This document shows positions 7,189 through 16,221 of a stretch of 51,862 nucleotides of DNA, one piece after another. The notes beneath the pieces were generated by a model. It did no database searches. It saw only the letters and a program-made list of their open reading frames with translations, and had not been told where the DNA came from. The translations under genes were made by a program, and so were the position numbers. Position 1 is the stretch's first letter, and each line of letters begins with the position of its first letter. The stretch lies in assembly GCA_009885525.1 (NCBI GenBank), contig VFKN01000100.1, positions 1 through 51,862 on the forward strand, read 5' to 3'. The stretch comes from Anaerolineaceae bacterium (GTDB lineage Bacteria > Chloroflexota > Anaerolineae > Anaerolineales > Villigracilaceae).

Positions 7189-8820
7189 ATGAAACGCTTT
7201 CAACTTACTTCGCTTTTATTGATCGCTATTATCCTTCTGCTCACAGCTTGCGGAGCACCTGCGCAGTCAACTCAAACAGAGGAGCCGCAGCCTCCTGCCG
7301 CGACAGAGACACAGACTCCTGCCGCGCCGAGCGGCAAACTTGTATCCAGCAGCGGAATGGAGTTCGTCATTCCCATCGGCTTGGGCACTGACGCGAGCGG
7401 AACAATCGTTCCCGAAGTCGTTGACCAGGTGGGCGAATTCCCTGCCTATCTTGAATTCACTTTGCAGGGATATACCCCAACCACAGAATATTCCAAACCG
7501 CAGATCCGCGTGATTTCCGTCCAGGAACTTGCCAAAAATAATCAGGGACAGGATACTTTGCTGAAATTAAGGGCGCTTTTGGCGAACCCGGTCACAAACC
7601 CAAGTCCTGATGCCCAAACTATGCCGTCTTCAGATAAATTTGCAAACGTTGTGGCAGCCGCCAATTTGATGCCATTGTCGCTATCCGGCATAAGCGGTGT
7701 GCGCATGCTGGTCGGGTTTGGCGGAATGGCTGTGGCGCCAATGTCAAGCGATATGGTCATGTATCAATTCCAGGGACTGACCGCCGATGGACAATTCTAC
7801 GTTGCGGTGCGGATGCCTTTGGCGGTTCCCTTCCTCTCGCCGGATGGTAAAGCGCCCGTGCCTGCGGATGGTGTTCAATTCAGCGCAGAGGCAATGTCTT
7901 CGCCAGGTGGTTACGAGGCGTATGTCAAACAAATTTCCGAACGCCTAGCTGCTGCCGAAGCCGCCAACACGCTCAGCCCTTCCATCGCTTTGATGGACGT
8001 GTTTGTTCAATCGCTTAAGATTAACAGCGCGGGTGTGATTTTACCCACGCCGCAGCCTGCATCGGCCGCAACAGAACTGCCCACCTTGATTCCGACCGTC
8101 ACCGCTTGTATCGATAGCGCGAGTCTGGTCAGCGAAGATCCTCAGGATGGCGCGAAGTTCAAGGCGGGTGAGGTTTTCCGCAAGACCTGGAATTTGGTCA
8201 ACACCGGCACATGTACCTGGGATGCCAACTACCAGCTGATTTTTGTCGAAGGCGAGCAGATGGCAAGCGCCGGGCAGATCAAGCCGCTGGCGGCCAACAC
8301 CGTTGCGCCCGGCGGTCCCTTGGGCATTTGGATCGATATGGTAGCCCCGACCGTGCAGGGTGAACATGTTGGCAAGTGGAGTTGGAATGATGGCGCAGGA
8401 AAATCTGTCCCAATTTCCTTTTCAGGTGTTGTAAGTTCGGTGATTACTGTCAAGATAAAAACCAAACAATCTGAGGCTGCCAAAATTACAAATGTCGTCA
8501 CCAGCATCGTTCAGGAACAGGGATCGGGCACAATCTGCACCGCCAAAACAACCTACTTTGTCTATGTGAATATCACCGCCGATGGCCCGACCACCGCAAA
8601 ATATAGAATTGATCTGACCGATGCCAGTGGACAGGTTTCAAATGGAACATTCGACAGTGTCGGTTCGCCGGAAGCGAAGGGCTCATTGGTATTCGATGCC
8701 GCAGGGACGCTACCCGTCAACCTGCGTGTCATTGGACCTTATAGTTACGCGGATGCCGTCACTGTTAGAGCGTACGTGAACGATCAGAGCTGGCCCGCCG
8801 TTACGGTCTCGTGTAAGTAA
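7189..8820 (+). CDS. lipoprotein with NBR1-like Ig domain
   Basis: A 544-residue exported lipoprotein. The signal peptide ends in the lipobox LLTAC, and a Gln/Pro/Thr-rich stalk follows. About residues 307-417 resemble the NBR1-type Ig-like domain (F-x-K-x-W-x-L-x-NTGTCTW, then WIDMVAPT). The preceding 250 residues and the C-terminal region are beta-rich and not recognised. The start at 7189 is preferred over the in-frame ATG at 7147 because AAAAAGGA precedes it and the signal peptide then begins with MKR. It follows ALDH16 by 45 bp and may be co-transcribed, although no functional link is apparent. Confidence 0.85.
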   Translation: MKRFQLTSLLLIAIILLLTACGAPAQSTQTEEPQPPAATETQTPAAPSGKLVSSSGMEFVIPIGLGTDASGTIVPEVVDQVGEFPAYLEFTLQGYTPTTEYSKPQIRVISVQELAKNNQGQDTLLKLRALLANPVTNPSPDAQTMPSSDKFANVVAAANLMPLSLSGISGVRMLVGFGGMAVAPMSSDMVMYQFQGLTADGQFYVAVRMPLAVPFLSPDGKAPVPADGVQFSAEAMSSPGGYEAYVKQISERLAAAEAANTLSPSIALMDVFVQSLKINSAGVILPTPQPASAATELPTLIPTVTACIDSASLVSEDPQDGAKFKAGEVFRKTWNLVNTGTCTWDANYQLIFVEGEQMASAGQIKPLAANTVAPGGPLGIWIDMVAPTVQGEHVGKWSWNDGAGKSVPISFSGVVSSVITVKIKTKQSEAAKITNVVTSIVQEQGSGTICTAKTTYFVYVNITADGPTTAKYRIDLTDASGQVSNGTFDSVGSPEAKGSLVFDAAGTLPVNLRVIGPYSYADAVTVRAYVNDQSWPAVTVSCK

Positions 8821-8841
8821 TAACCCTTGCGTGATGAAATA

Positions 8842-8880
8842 CATCGCTGAACGCGGATTTTTTATCAGCGTTCAGCGATG
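8842..8880. terminator. hairpin between convergent genes
   Basis: CATCGCTGAACGC and GCGTTCAGCGATG form a perfect 13-bp stem around a 13-nt T-rich loop, between the lipoprotein stop (8820) and the convergent transporter stop (8887). The U-tract is poor, so its strength is uncertain. Confidence 0.6.
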
Positions 8881-8886
8881 TTCAAT

Positions 8887-9738
8887 TTATGTCTCCCCAG
8901 TCTTCGCCGCCCGCGCACTGCCAACTGCGCTGAGAGTCACGCCGCCGAGTACAACCAGTCCACCGATCAACGCGAAGGCCCCCATGCTTTCGCCGAGGAA
9001 CAGAAATACCCAAACTGGATTCAAGACGGGTTCAAGCGTGCCGACCAAATTCGCCTCCAATGCGGGGATGTGTTTGATGGCTTTGGTAAAAAACACGAAG
9101 GCAATTCCGATCTGAAATATACCGAGATAGGCAATGATTGACCAATTGGTAATTGTCCATGTTTCCTGCAACACGAATGGAAATCCAAGTATGGCGGTGA
9201 CAAGACTGGCAATCAAAATGCTTTCCGCAGGCGCTCCATCTTTTTGAGCGCGGAAAGCAACCACCATCACAGCAGATGTCACACCGCTCAAAACAGCCAG
9301 GATGTTTCCATACAAACCGTTCGTGCTCAGTTTATCCCCGAAGAATAGGATAAGTCCCACAAAAATAACGAACATGGAAATCCAGTCCGTTCGGGATGGC
9401 TTTTCGCGCAGGAACCAGAACGCGAGCAGCACGATATAAATGGGCGCGGTATATTGCAGGAAGATCGCGTTGGCGGCAGTAGTCAACTTCGTGGATGTGA
9501 TGAACAGGAATTGAGTTAAGACGGAAGCCGCTGCTGCCAGCAACTGCCAACGATTGAATCTGGTGGGGAGGCGGCGCAGGTAAACGACAAAGACGAGGCT
9601 GGCGAATAAACTGCGTGCGGCCAGAATTGCAAGCGGCTGCCAGTTCATCATCTTTATTAATACTCCGCTGGTACTCCATAAAATAGCGGCAAGCATAAGA
9701 AAAAGAATCGCCTTACGGCGCTCCGAAAGAGAATCCAT
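8887..9738 (-). CDS. EamA-family (DMT superfamily) transporter
   Basis: A 283-residue inner-membrane protein with about ten hydrophobic segments arranged as two EamA repeats (about 8-140 and 150-280). The first opens with FLMLAAILWSTSGVLIK, and the second carries the usual ending in which EP-x-x-NPVW precedes the last helices. The family exports or imports small metabolites; the substrate cannot be told. GAGGA stands about eight bases before the start. Confidence 0.9.
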   Translation of the reverse strand: MDSLSERRKAILFLMLAAILWSTSGVLIKMMNWQPLAILAARSLFASLVFVVYLRRLPTRFNRWQLLAAAASVLTQFLFITSTKLTTAANAIFLQYTAPIYIVLLAFWFLREKPSRTDWISMFVIFVGLILFFGDKLSTNGLYGNILAVLSGVTSAVMVVAFRAQKDGAPAESILIASLVTAILGFPFVLQETWTITNWSIIAYLGIFQIGIAFVFFTKAIKHIPALEANLVGTLEPVLNPVWVFLFLGESMGAFALIGGLVVLGGVTLSAVGSARAAKTGET

Positions 9739-9814
9739 TTATGTCCTCATAAGGTTTTAGGATTGAAATTTGTTTGATATCAAAAAATCGTAGAAGTGAT
9801 AATTAAAGCAAACT

Positions 9815-11185
9815 TTACTTTAACAACTTCACTTCAGCATACGGACTTGAATCCCCAAAAAGTTTTGAGGGTATATCATTCAATGTCATTTCAAAAAAAT
9901 CGAGCAGATATGAATTCACGATCACGATCACGCGCTTGCCATTCAGCGGACCTTTCAACCCCAACTGCGGCGCGATGGGGGAGAGCAAAGGCAGGTCACT
10001 GAAATCATAATGCTTTGTGCCGGTGATTTCGATTACGCCAAAATTATCGGAGGCGTTAGGGATAAACTGATGAAAAAATTTGTTGTTGATACTTTCTGTA
10101 TCATCCACCCAAAATTGACTGAACATAAAAAATGAAGGCTGTGAAACTCCGCTTGCGAGCACTTCCTCCGAAACGGGGCGCATGAACGGATCCATGCCGA
10201 GCACGGCTTTGCAGCGCGCATCCGTCGCGCAGAATTGGATGGCTGCCCCGCCGCCGGTGGAATGTCCGTACACACCGATGCGTGAAAAATCCACATGCGG
10301 GTTGAAGAAAGCGCCCGTCTCGCTTGTCACATCTTCGAGTTGATTCAAAATAAACGCCAGATCGCCCACCCACTGATCCACCAAGATGCGCGCGGTCACT
10401 TCATAATTTGGGGCATTGTCATCCTCTGGCAGCGCATTCGGGTTATAAGGCGCAATGCTTCCATCGCGGAAAACAGTGACGACTGCCCCATATGTATGCT
10501 GCGGCGCGACGACAATATATCCGCGGCTGGCAAGTTCAAGCGCCTGCCCGGTGTTCTGCGCGTTGAATCCCTGCCAGCCGTGAGAGAATAAAATCATAGG
10601 GAAAGGTTTTTCCACGTTTGCGATCTGTGCATTTTTATAAGCGGGAATATTTACCAACACAAGATGGTCGAGAAAATAAGACGGCATCTTAATAAACTTC
10701 GCGATCGCAGGCGCATAGATTTTCGCATTCGACATCCACGGCGCTTTTACATCTGTAGATTTGATCTCCGCAGGATACCAGACCTGGATCATAAACCTGC
10801 GCGCTTCATTCTTCCCCGAATACAGTTCCTGGCGCGCAGAGTCCTGCATCTCGTATATTGCCGTCCCGACCTGATATTTTCCGCTTGGCGCGGGAATCTT
10901 CGGGACAGGTAACAGCGTGGGCAGCGCCACCGCAGCCGCGAGCAGGAGAACAGTCGCGTATGCGATGGCGGGATGAATATCGAATTTAAATAAAATCAAC
11001 GCGGAGAGGATCACAGTCAGCGCGTAAAGCGGAATCATCTGCCAGCGATAGCCTTCTATAAAAAGATGAATGCAGACGAACAGTAGCGCAAGCGTAGGCA
11101 TAAGTTGAATAGCCAGCCGGCGCGGTCTTAACCAAACAAGATGTAATGCCAGCAGAACCGGAATTAAAATTTCAAATATACGCAT
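9815..11185 (-). CDS. membrane-anchored PAF-acetylhydrolase-like alpha/beta hydrolase
   Basis: 456 residues. Four hydrophobic segments (about 1-95) are followed by an alpha/beta hydrolase domain resembling platelet-activating-factor acetylhydrolase (group VII phospholipase A2-like). Visible features are an oxyanion-region sequence FPMILFSHGWQG, the nucleophile elbow GHSTGGG at about residue 308, and GMDPFM after it, which probably holds the acid. The likely activity is hydrolysis of short acyl or oxidised phospholipid esters. The next gene upstream on this strand is the sulfotransferase, 21 bp away, which suggests one operon. Confidence 0.85.
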   Translation of the reverse strand: MRIFEILIPVLLALHLVWLRPRRLAIQLMPTLALLFVCIHLFIEGYRWQMIPLYALTVILSALILFKFDIHPAIAYATVLLLAAAVALPTLLPVPKIPAPSGKYQVGTAIYEMQDSARQELYSGKNEARRFMIQVWYPAEIKSTDVKAPWMSNAKIYAPAIAKFIKMPSYFLDHLVLVNIPAYKNAQIANVEKPFPMILFSHGWQGFNAQNTGQALELASRGYIVVAPQHTYGAVVTVFRDGSIAPYNPNALPEDDNAPNYEVTARILVDQWVGDLAFILNQLEDVTSETGAFFNPHVDFSRIGVYGHSTGGGAAIQFCATDARCKAVLGMDPFMRPVSEEVLASGVSQPSFFMFSQFWVDDTESINNKFFHQFIPNASDNFGVIEITGTKHYDFSDLPLLSPIAPQLGLKGPLNGKRVIVIVNSYLLDFFEMTLNDIPSKLFGDSSPYAEVKLLK

Positions 11186-11206
11186 GAAGTTATCCTTTAA
11201 ATTTTT

Positions 11207-12088
11207 TTACGGCAGGAGGACTCCATCTCCAAAATCAAATTGTAAACCGGTGCCTTTCATCTTTTCTGCGAATAATGCGTCCAGTTGCGCGCTTTGTTCC
11301 GCGCTGAAATGATTTTTCCAATCGCCGATATCGCCTTTGCGGAAATGACTCGGCACGTCTGCGCGCTGGGGAATCCAGTTAAAATTCGTGGTCGGCGTGG
11401 AGGTCATTGATTTGAATCCGCTCAGCGTCACGACGGTGGCGATCAATTCAGGGGTGGCAGAAATATCCAAAAAGGAGGCGATCTGCGCGACGCTGCCCGC
11501 GTGGTCGTTTTTCATATCTTCATATTTCAAAAACAAAATATTTTTGTCATGTTGACTTGCTTCCCACCACGGCAGGATGTGATCGAAATAATCGCCGCAA
11601 TGCACATCGCCTTTCAGGAAAAGTTGAAAGTGTTCTTCCCATGTACCCATGTAGCCGCCCTTGCTTTGGTCGTGAAAAAAAAGCGAGATGGCCACGTCTT
11701 TGGGATTGCGCGCGACATAAACAATTTTTGCGGTTGTATTATCGCGGCGCGGCATGAGCGGATGGGGCAGATGACTCGTGAACAGGCGGCGTCCTTTGAT
11801 GGTTTTCAGAAATTCGAGCATGCCGTTTGGGCGATGCGGCAAAGTCTCCAGCCACGGAACTGCATCTGTTAAGCGCTGCTCGCCCTGCTCTCCATTGTTG
11901 ACCAGTAAATGTACCATTTGCTCCGTCCAGGTTGTGCCGGAGCGCGGAAAGGTGGTGACAAAAACATCATCATCTTTTACGATGAATTCCTTTTCGATCA
12001 AATCCATGTCGGCTTGCGAAATAAAAATGGGGAATTTGATTTGCCCGCCTTTTCCATCGTTCACTAAATTGAATGCCTGTTCTGTCAT
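11207..12088 (-). CDS. PAPS-dependent sulfotransferase (SULT type)
   Basis: A 293-residue cytosolic-type sulfotransferase. The 5'-phosphosulfate loop is PRSGTTW at 48-54, a plausible catalytic histidine is H106 (TSHLP), the 3'-phosphate motif is R127-NPKD, and the C-terminal RKGDIGDWKNHF matches the RKG-x-x-GDWK signature. It transfers sulfate from PAPS to an alcohol or amine acceptor that is unknown here. The start at 12088 is chosen because GAGGAG precedes it; the frame continues upstream to 12169 without a better site. It is divergent from the hydrolase-tetR pair. Confidence 0.92.
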   Translation of the reverse strand: MTEQAFNLVNDGKGGQIKFPIFISQADMDLIEKEFIVKDDDVFVTTFPRSGTTWTEQMVHLLVNNGEQGEQRLTDAVPWLETLPHRPNGMLEFLKTIKGRRLFTSHLPHPLMPRRDNTTAKIVYVARNPKDVAISLFFHDQSKGGYMGTWEEHFQLFLKGDVHCGDYFDHILPWWEASQHDKNILFLKYEDMKNDHAGSVAQIASFLDISATPELIATVVTLSGFKSMTSTPTTNFNWIPQRADVPSHFRKGDIGDWKNHFSAEQSAQLDALFAEKMKGTGLQFDFGDGVLLP

Positions 12089-12131
12089 TAGGTATGCTCC
12101 TCTAAAATATTTATGGGTAAATACTGCGCCT

Positions 12132-12137
12132 ATTATA
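12132..12137 (-). promoter_or_regulatory. possible -10 box of the sulfotransferase operon
   Basis: TATAAT on the minus strand, about 44 bp before the chosen sulfotransferase start. It lies 34 bp from the nearer operator palindrome, so the divergent repressor site could affect it too. Confidence 0.4.
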
Positions 12138-12162
12138 AATGGATAAAGATGCATTCTACTTC

Positions 12163-12191
12163 TTGACAAAACTAATTTGATTAGTTAGAAT
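12163..12191 (+). promoter_or_regulatory. sigma70-type promoter of the hydrolase-tetR operon
   Basis: TTGACA (12163-12168), a spacer of exactly 17 bp, and TAGAAT (12186-12191). The first operator palindrome occupies 15 of the 17 spacer bases. Confidence 0.85.
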
Positions 12192-12206
12192 ACTAATATA
12201 ATTAGT
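12171..12206. promoter_or_regulatory. tandem operator palindromes, probable TetR binding sites
   Basis: Two 15-bp palindromes with identical half-sites: ACTAATTTGATTAGT (12171-12185) and ACTAATATAATTAGT (12192-12206). Their centres are 21 bp apart, or two helical turns. One fills the promoter spacer and one immediately follows the -10 box, so bound repressor would block polymerase. Confidence 0.82.
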
Positions 12207-12220
12207 AAATAGGAGAGAAC

Positions 12221-13024
12221 ATGACGACTCAATATTTCAAACATAAAAACGGACAGATCGCCTACGATGTTGAAGGCGAAGGTCAATTGGTGATCTGTGT
12301 GCCCTCACTCGGCGATGTTAGGAGCGAATACCGTTTCCTGCGCCCATTGTTGGTTGGTGCTGGCTATCGTGTGGCTGTGATGGATGTGCGCGGACATGGC
12401 GAAACCAGCATCGAATGGGATGACTTCTCAGTTGCGGCCATCGGTGCGGATATTCTCGCATTGACCCGCGAATTGAAATCCGACTCGGCGATTGTGATCG
12501 GCACCTCGATGGGCGGCGGCGCGGCGATCTGGGCGGCAGCGGAAGCGCCCGAGGTGGTGCGCGGAATCGTTATGGTGAATCCTTTCGTGGATGGAGATGG
12601 AAGCGGCTTGCTCAATTTCATCTTTTCCGTTGCATTTGCTCGTCCGTGGGGACCATTTATGTGGCTGAAGTATTACGCGAGTTTGTATCCGACCCGCAAG
12701 CCAGCAGACTTCGTGGAATATTCCACTGCGCTGTATGCGAATCTTAAAGAACGCGGACGATTGGAAGCGACGTTGAAGATGATCTATAATTCAAAACGGT
12801 CTTCAGGCGAGCGCATGTCCAAAGTGAATCAGCCCGCGCTGGTTTTGATGGGCAGCAAAGACCCCGATTTTAAAAACCCAGAAACCGAAGCAAAACGCAT
12901 CGCGGATGCGGTGCGTGGTAAATATGCTATGATCGAAAACGCGGGCCATTATCCGCAGGCCGAAATGCCCGAAGTGACCGCGCCGTTGATGATCTCATTT
13001 ATGGACTCGTTGAAGAAAGGTTAA
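12221..13024 (+). CDS. alpha/beta hydrolase controlled by the adjacent TetR
   Basis: A 267-residue single-domain alpha/beta hydrolase. The nucleophile elbow GTSMGGG places the serine at S96, and the catalytic histidine is likely in NAGHYP (about residue 247). The opening part YDVEGEGQLVICVPSLGD fits an oxyanion-hole region. AGGAGAG precedes the start. The tetR gene follows after 3 bp, so this is probably its target: an esterase or hydrolase acting on a compound sensed by the repressor. The substrate is unknown. Confidence 0.88.
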   Translation: MTTQYFKHKNGQIAYDVEGEGQLVICVPSLGDVRSEYRFLRPLLVGAGYRVAVMDVRGHGETSIEWDDFSVAAIGADILALTRELKSDSAIVIGTSMGGGAAIWAAAEAPEVVRGIVMVNPFVDGDGSGLLNFIFSVAFARPWGPFMWLKYYASLYPTRKPADFVEYSTALYANLKERGRLEATLKMIYNSKRSSGERMSKVNQPALVLMGSKDPDFKNPETEAKRIADAVRGKYAMIENAGHYPQAEMPEVTAPLMISFMDSLKKG

Positions 13025-13027
13025 ATT

Positions 13028-13603
13028 ATGGCTCGCAAAATACGTGTACGTTTCGATAAAAATGCGGTGCTGCAAGCCGCAGTGGAACTGGTCAATGCGG
13101 AGGGGATGCAGTCGCTCACGCTCAGCCGTTTGGCGCAAGAACTGGGCATTCAGACGCCATCACTGTATAACCACGTGGATGGGTTGCCTGGTTTGCAAAA
13201 AGACCTGGCCGTGCTAAACGCTAAAATGCTTGCGGATCGTTTAAGTGAAGCTGCCATCGGTAGAAGCGGGGTTGATCTTTTTATGCAGGCGACGCAAGCT
13301 TATCGTGATTATGTGAAGGAATATCCCGGCTTGTATATGTCCACGCTGCGTTCGTCGGGGGCGCTGCCTGTAATGGATGAAGACCTGCAGCGCGAAGAAG
13401 AGCGTGCCCTAAAGATCGGTAAAGCGCTGATGGCTTCACTCGGTTTACAGGGTGATGATGCCATTCACGGCTTGCGCGCTTTCCGCAGTACGGTGCATGG
13501 TTTTGTTTCACTGGAAGCCGCGGGCGGATTTGGTCTTCCGCAAGACTGTGACGAAAGTTTTCATAGACTTGTCGATGCTTTGATATCTGGGTTACAGCGT
13601 TAA
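13028..13603 (+). CDS. TetR/AcrR-family transcriptional regulator
   Basis: 191 residues. The N-terminal helix-turn-helix spans about 12-55 (A-x-ELVNAEGMQSLTLSRLAQELGI, then SLYNHVDG). The C-terminal half is a ligand-binding domain of the TetR_C/WHG kind. It is the second gene of the hydrolase operon and probably represses it through the two palindromes at 12171-12206. A strong terminator follows. Confidence 0.92.
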   Translation: MARKIRVRFDKNAVLQAAVELVNAEGMQSLTLSRLAQELGIQTPSLYNHVDGLPGLQKDLAVLNAKMLADRLSEAAIGRSGVDLFMQATQAYRDYVKEYPGLYMSTLRSSGALPVMDEDLQREEERALKIGKALMASLGLQGDDAIHGLRAFRSTVHGFVSLEAAGGFGLPQDCDESFHRLVDALISGLQR

Positions 13604-13633
13604 TCTAATGCTGGTCGGTTTCTGGGTTGCAAA

Positions 13634-13673
13634 AAACGGGCTTACGAAATTCAAAAATTTCGTAAGCCCGTTT
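13634..13673. terminator. bidirectional terminator after tetR
   Basis: AAACGGGCTTACGAAAT pairs perfectly with 13657-13673 over 17 bp with a 6-nt loop, flanked by A- and T-runs. It lies between convergent tetR and uspA. Confidence 0.9.
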
Positions 13674-13702
13674 CTATTTAAGCGTGGAAGGCAGTCACAC
13701 AA

Positions 13703-14137
13703 TTAATTTGGATGTATTAGCATGACAGGGATATGTGAGTAGTGGATAACCCTATCCGCGACACTGCCGAGCAGCCAGCGCTGTACACCGGTGCGGCCAT
13801 GCGTGGACATCGCGATCACATCCGCGTGAGTCTCATCGGCGACATCCAGAATCGTATCGGGGACAAATCCGTCGCGCGTGATTCCCGAAACCCGAACGCC
13901 TTCCTTCCGCAGTTTTGCGACTTCCATTTCGGTATACTCCCTGGCTTCTTCTTCGAGCTCTTTGATGATGTTCTCACCAAGAGCCGGGTTGTGAACAAAA
14001 ACGCCTTCGTTAGGTGTCACCGCTACCCGCAAAATAATGATCTCCGCGCCTTCGGATTTTGCGAGCGCCTGCGCGTGAGGCAATACTGCCTCGGCAAGTG
14101 GGGAGCCATCGAGGGGAACGAGGATTTTCTTATACAT
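13703..14137 (-). CDS. universal stress protein, UspA family
   Basis: 144 residues, one Usp domain. It opens MYKKILVPLDGSPLAEA and ends with the ATP-binding signature G-x2-G-x9-G-S (GRTGVQRWLLGS), so it is an ATP-binding type. The start at 14137 is chosen because AAGGAG lies seven bases upstream; the frame extends further without support. It stands alone between a terminator and the methyltransferase operon. Confidence 0.93.
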   Translation of the reverse strand: MYKKILVPLDGSPLAEAVLPHAQALAKSEGAEIIILRVAVTPNEGVFVHNPALGENIIKELEEEAREYTEMEVAKLRKEGVRVSGITRDGFVPDTILDVADETHADVIAMSTHGRTGVQRWLLGSVADRVIHYSHIPVMLIHPN

Positions 14138-14238
14138 GTCAATCTCCTTATGCTTGTGAAAAGACATAAACGGAATTGTTTATGAATTCTTTCACAATCA
14201 CTATATCATATTAGAGATTGGTTTTCAAGATGGTTTTT

Positions 14239-15228
14239 CTACTTGCGCTTTACATCTAAAATTGCAATTTTTGTTGAATGATTAAACGGCGCGGGGTCGG
14301 TGATCGGCCTATTGACGGCATTGCCAATAAAATCATCAGGGACGGGGATCAACTCTCTTATTTTTAAATAACCGTCTTTGCATAATTCTTCCAGCGTTTG
14401 CATGTATTCCTGTCCGCTGACGAAGAGTGCGTTGTTGATTGCGATCAATATGCCGCCGTCATTGATCAGCGGGCGGACTTTATTAATAACGCGCGCGCTT
14501 TCATTCATCTGGTCAACTTTGCCTTTGGGGGTTGTTGAAAAAAACGGCGGATCGATGATGACGCAGTCGAAGAATTTCTTCTCGCGCTTCATGTTGCCGA
14601 CCTGCTCGAAGAAATCACGCGGAATGAAATCTCCCTTTCGAATGGGGATGCCGTTCAGCGAGTACGATTGTTGGGCGAGATTAAGGAAATTGCGATTCAC
14701 GTCAACCTGTACCACGCGGCTGGCTCCACCTTTGAGGGCAGCGACTCCCAAACTGCCGGTGTAGGCAAAAGTATTGAGCACAGTTTTGCCTCTCAGGTTT
14801 TCGATGATCCACTTTCGCAGGTTGCGTGTGTCGAGATAAAAACTCGCGTCGCGGTTCATCATCAGGTCGATGGAATACCAGACGCCGTGTTCTTTTATCT
14901 TCGTGTCCGGTTTTTCACCGAAGATCAATTCACCGCGTTTTGACTCTGGCGTTTCGCCGCTTCGCGTTTTGATAACTCCGGCTTGCAGCCAATCCAGTGC
15001 GGATTGAAGATAGCGCGCGGCTTCGAGGATTTCTTCGCGATTCTGTGCGGGGTCATCCGCGTAGTTGTGGATCAGCAGCGTGCGCGCGTAAATATCCACC
15101 ACGAGATTCGGCTCGCCCTCATAGAATCCATTGAAGAGGCGGAAGGCTTCTTCGTGTGCGGAGTCAAATTGGTGGGCGTGTGATGCGAGGGCTTTTTCGA
15201 GCAGATGGGAAATGGGTTGTGTTGTCAT
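14239..15228 (-). CDS. SAM-dependent methyltransferase, RlmI/RlmK type
   Basis: 329 residues. The SAM-binding motif I is LNTFAYTGSLGVAALKGGA and motif IV is IIDPPFFS, as in 23S rRNA methyltransferases of the RlmI/RlmK group. It probably modifies rRNA, but whether cytosine C5 or guanine N7 cannot be settled. A recognisable N-terminal PUA domain is not obvious. It is the last gene of a four-gene operon; its start overlaps the stop of the preceding small gene by four bases. Confidence 0.85.
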   Translation of the reverse strand: MTTQPISHLLEKALASHAHQFDSAHEEAFRLFNGFYEGEPNLVVDIYARTLLIHNYADDPAQNREEILEAARYLQSALDWLQAGVIKTRSGETPESKRGELIFGEKPDTKIKEHGVWYSIDLMMNRDASFYLDTRNLRKWIIENLRGKTVLNTFAYTGSLGVAALKGGASRVVQVDVNRNFLNLAQQSYSLNGIPIRKGDFIPRDFFEQVGNMKREKKFFDCVIIDPPFFSTTPKGKVDQMNESARVINKVRPLINDGGILIAINNALFVSGQEYMQTLEELCKDGYLKIRELIPVPDDFIGNAVNRPITDPAPFNHSTKIAILDVKRK

Positions 15229-15440
15229 GTTATTTTTTGAATGTTTTTGGGGTTGAATATAGAAATTTGTTTGGTGTTGAGAATGGCTTGCGCATCTTGA
15301 TTTAGCTCGACCCAGTAAAAATTGCGATGCTCAGAATATGGGTCAATCTTGAAGACGATACCTTCGTACCAGTCGCTGCGTTCGCCGAACTTTGCATCCA
15401 GAAAAATTTTTACGCGGTCGCCGATTTTGATCTCACTCAT
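15225..15440 (-). CDS. small conserved-looking protein, possible SH3/Tudor-like fold
   Basis: 71 residues, not recognised by name. Its pattern (IKIGDRVKIFLDAKFG, then WYEGIVFKIDPYSEHRNFYWVEL) suggests a small beta-barrel of SH3/Tudor type, which in other proteins binds nucleic acid or protein tails. It is embedded by four-base ATGA-type overlaps on both sides in an operon of methyltransferases, so translation is coupled to theirs. Confidence 0.7.
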   Translation of the reverse strand: MSEIKIGDRVKIFLDAKFGERSDWYEGIVFKIDPYSEHRNFYWVELNQDAQAILNTKQISIFNPKNIQKIT

Positions 15441-16216
15441 GGCTTGATAGCTCGCGTGGCAATGTAACTTGGGTGAAACTTCGCCAGCGGAGAATCGGTC
15501 ATGGCGTCTTCGTACATATCAATGATGTGAAAGCCCGCGGCGCATTGCCCGCCAAGCAGGTCGGTGAGTGAGTGACCGAACTCCAGCGGAAATCCTTTTT
15601 CAAGATATTTTTCAAATGCTGCTTTGTCCAAATTTTCGACATCCGAATATGGGATGGAATTTTTAACTTCCAAAACTCCCGCGTCCATTTTTTCGAAATC
15701 AAAAATATAGTGGATGGGATTCATTGAGCCGGTCATGAAAATTCCACCGTGACGTAGCACGCGATAAACTTCTTTCCACACGATGCGCACATCTTTCATA
15801 AAAACCGTTGAGCATGGATTGAACACGACATCAAAGGATTCGTCCGCGAAGATGCTCAAATCTGCAGCATCGCCTTCCACGAGTTTGATGTTTAATCCTT
15901 CGCGTTCTGCGACGAGGCGATCCTGTTCCAATTGACGCGGTGAGTTGTCGAAGACAGTCACATTTGCGCCTGCTGCCGCAAGCACAGGGCCTTGCTGTCC
16001 GCCTCCGCTGGCAAGACAGAGAATATCCGCGCCTTTCAGCGGGGGGAACCATGCAAGCGGGACGGGCACATTCTCGGTGAGCAGAATCCCGAAATCCCCA
16101 TTGCGCGCGCGGGCAATGACTTCGCGGTTGACGGGCTGCGTCCAACGGCTTTCGCCGCCGTCCACTTCACGGTTCCAGGCTTCGCGGTTGTAGCTGCGGA
16201 TGTTGATGTCGCGCAT
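15437..16216 (-). CDS. class I SAM-dependent methyltransferase
   Basis: 259 residues. The Methyltransf_11/UbiE-like core is visible: motif I ILCLASGGGQQGPVLAAAG, an acidic residue ending strand 2 (VTVFDNS) and motif II/III around FDVVFNPCS. The substrate is unknown. It starts 5 bp after the DinB-like gene and overlaps the following small gene by four bases. Confidence 0.88.
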   Translation of the reverse strand: MRDINIRSYNREAWNREVDGGESRWTQPVNREVIARARNGDFGILLTENVPVPLAWFPPLKGADILCLASGGGQQGPVLAAAGANVTVFDNSPRQLEQDRLVAEREGLNIKLVEGDAADLSIFADESFDVVFNPCSTVFMKDVRIVWKEVYRVLRHGGIFMTGSMNPIHYIFDFEKMDAGVLEVKNSIPYSDVENLDKAAFEKYLEKGFPLEFGHSLTDLLGGQCAAGFHIIDMYEDAMTDSPLAKFHPSYIATRAIKP

Positions 16217-16221
16217 GTGGT

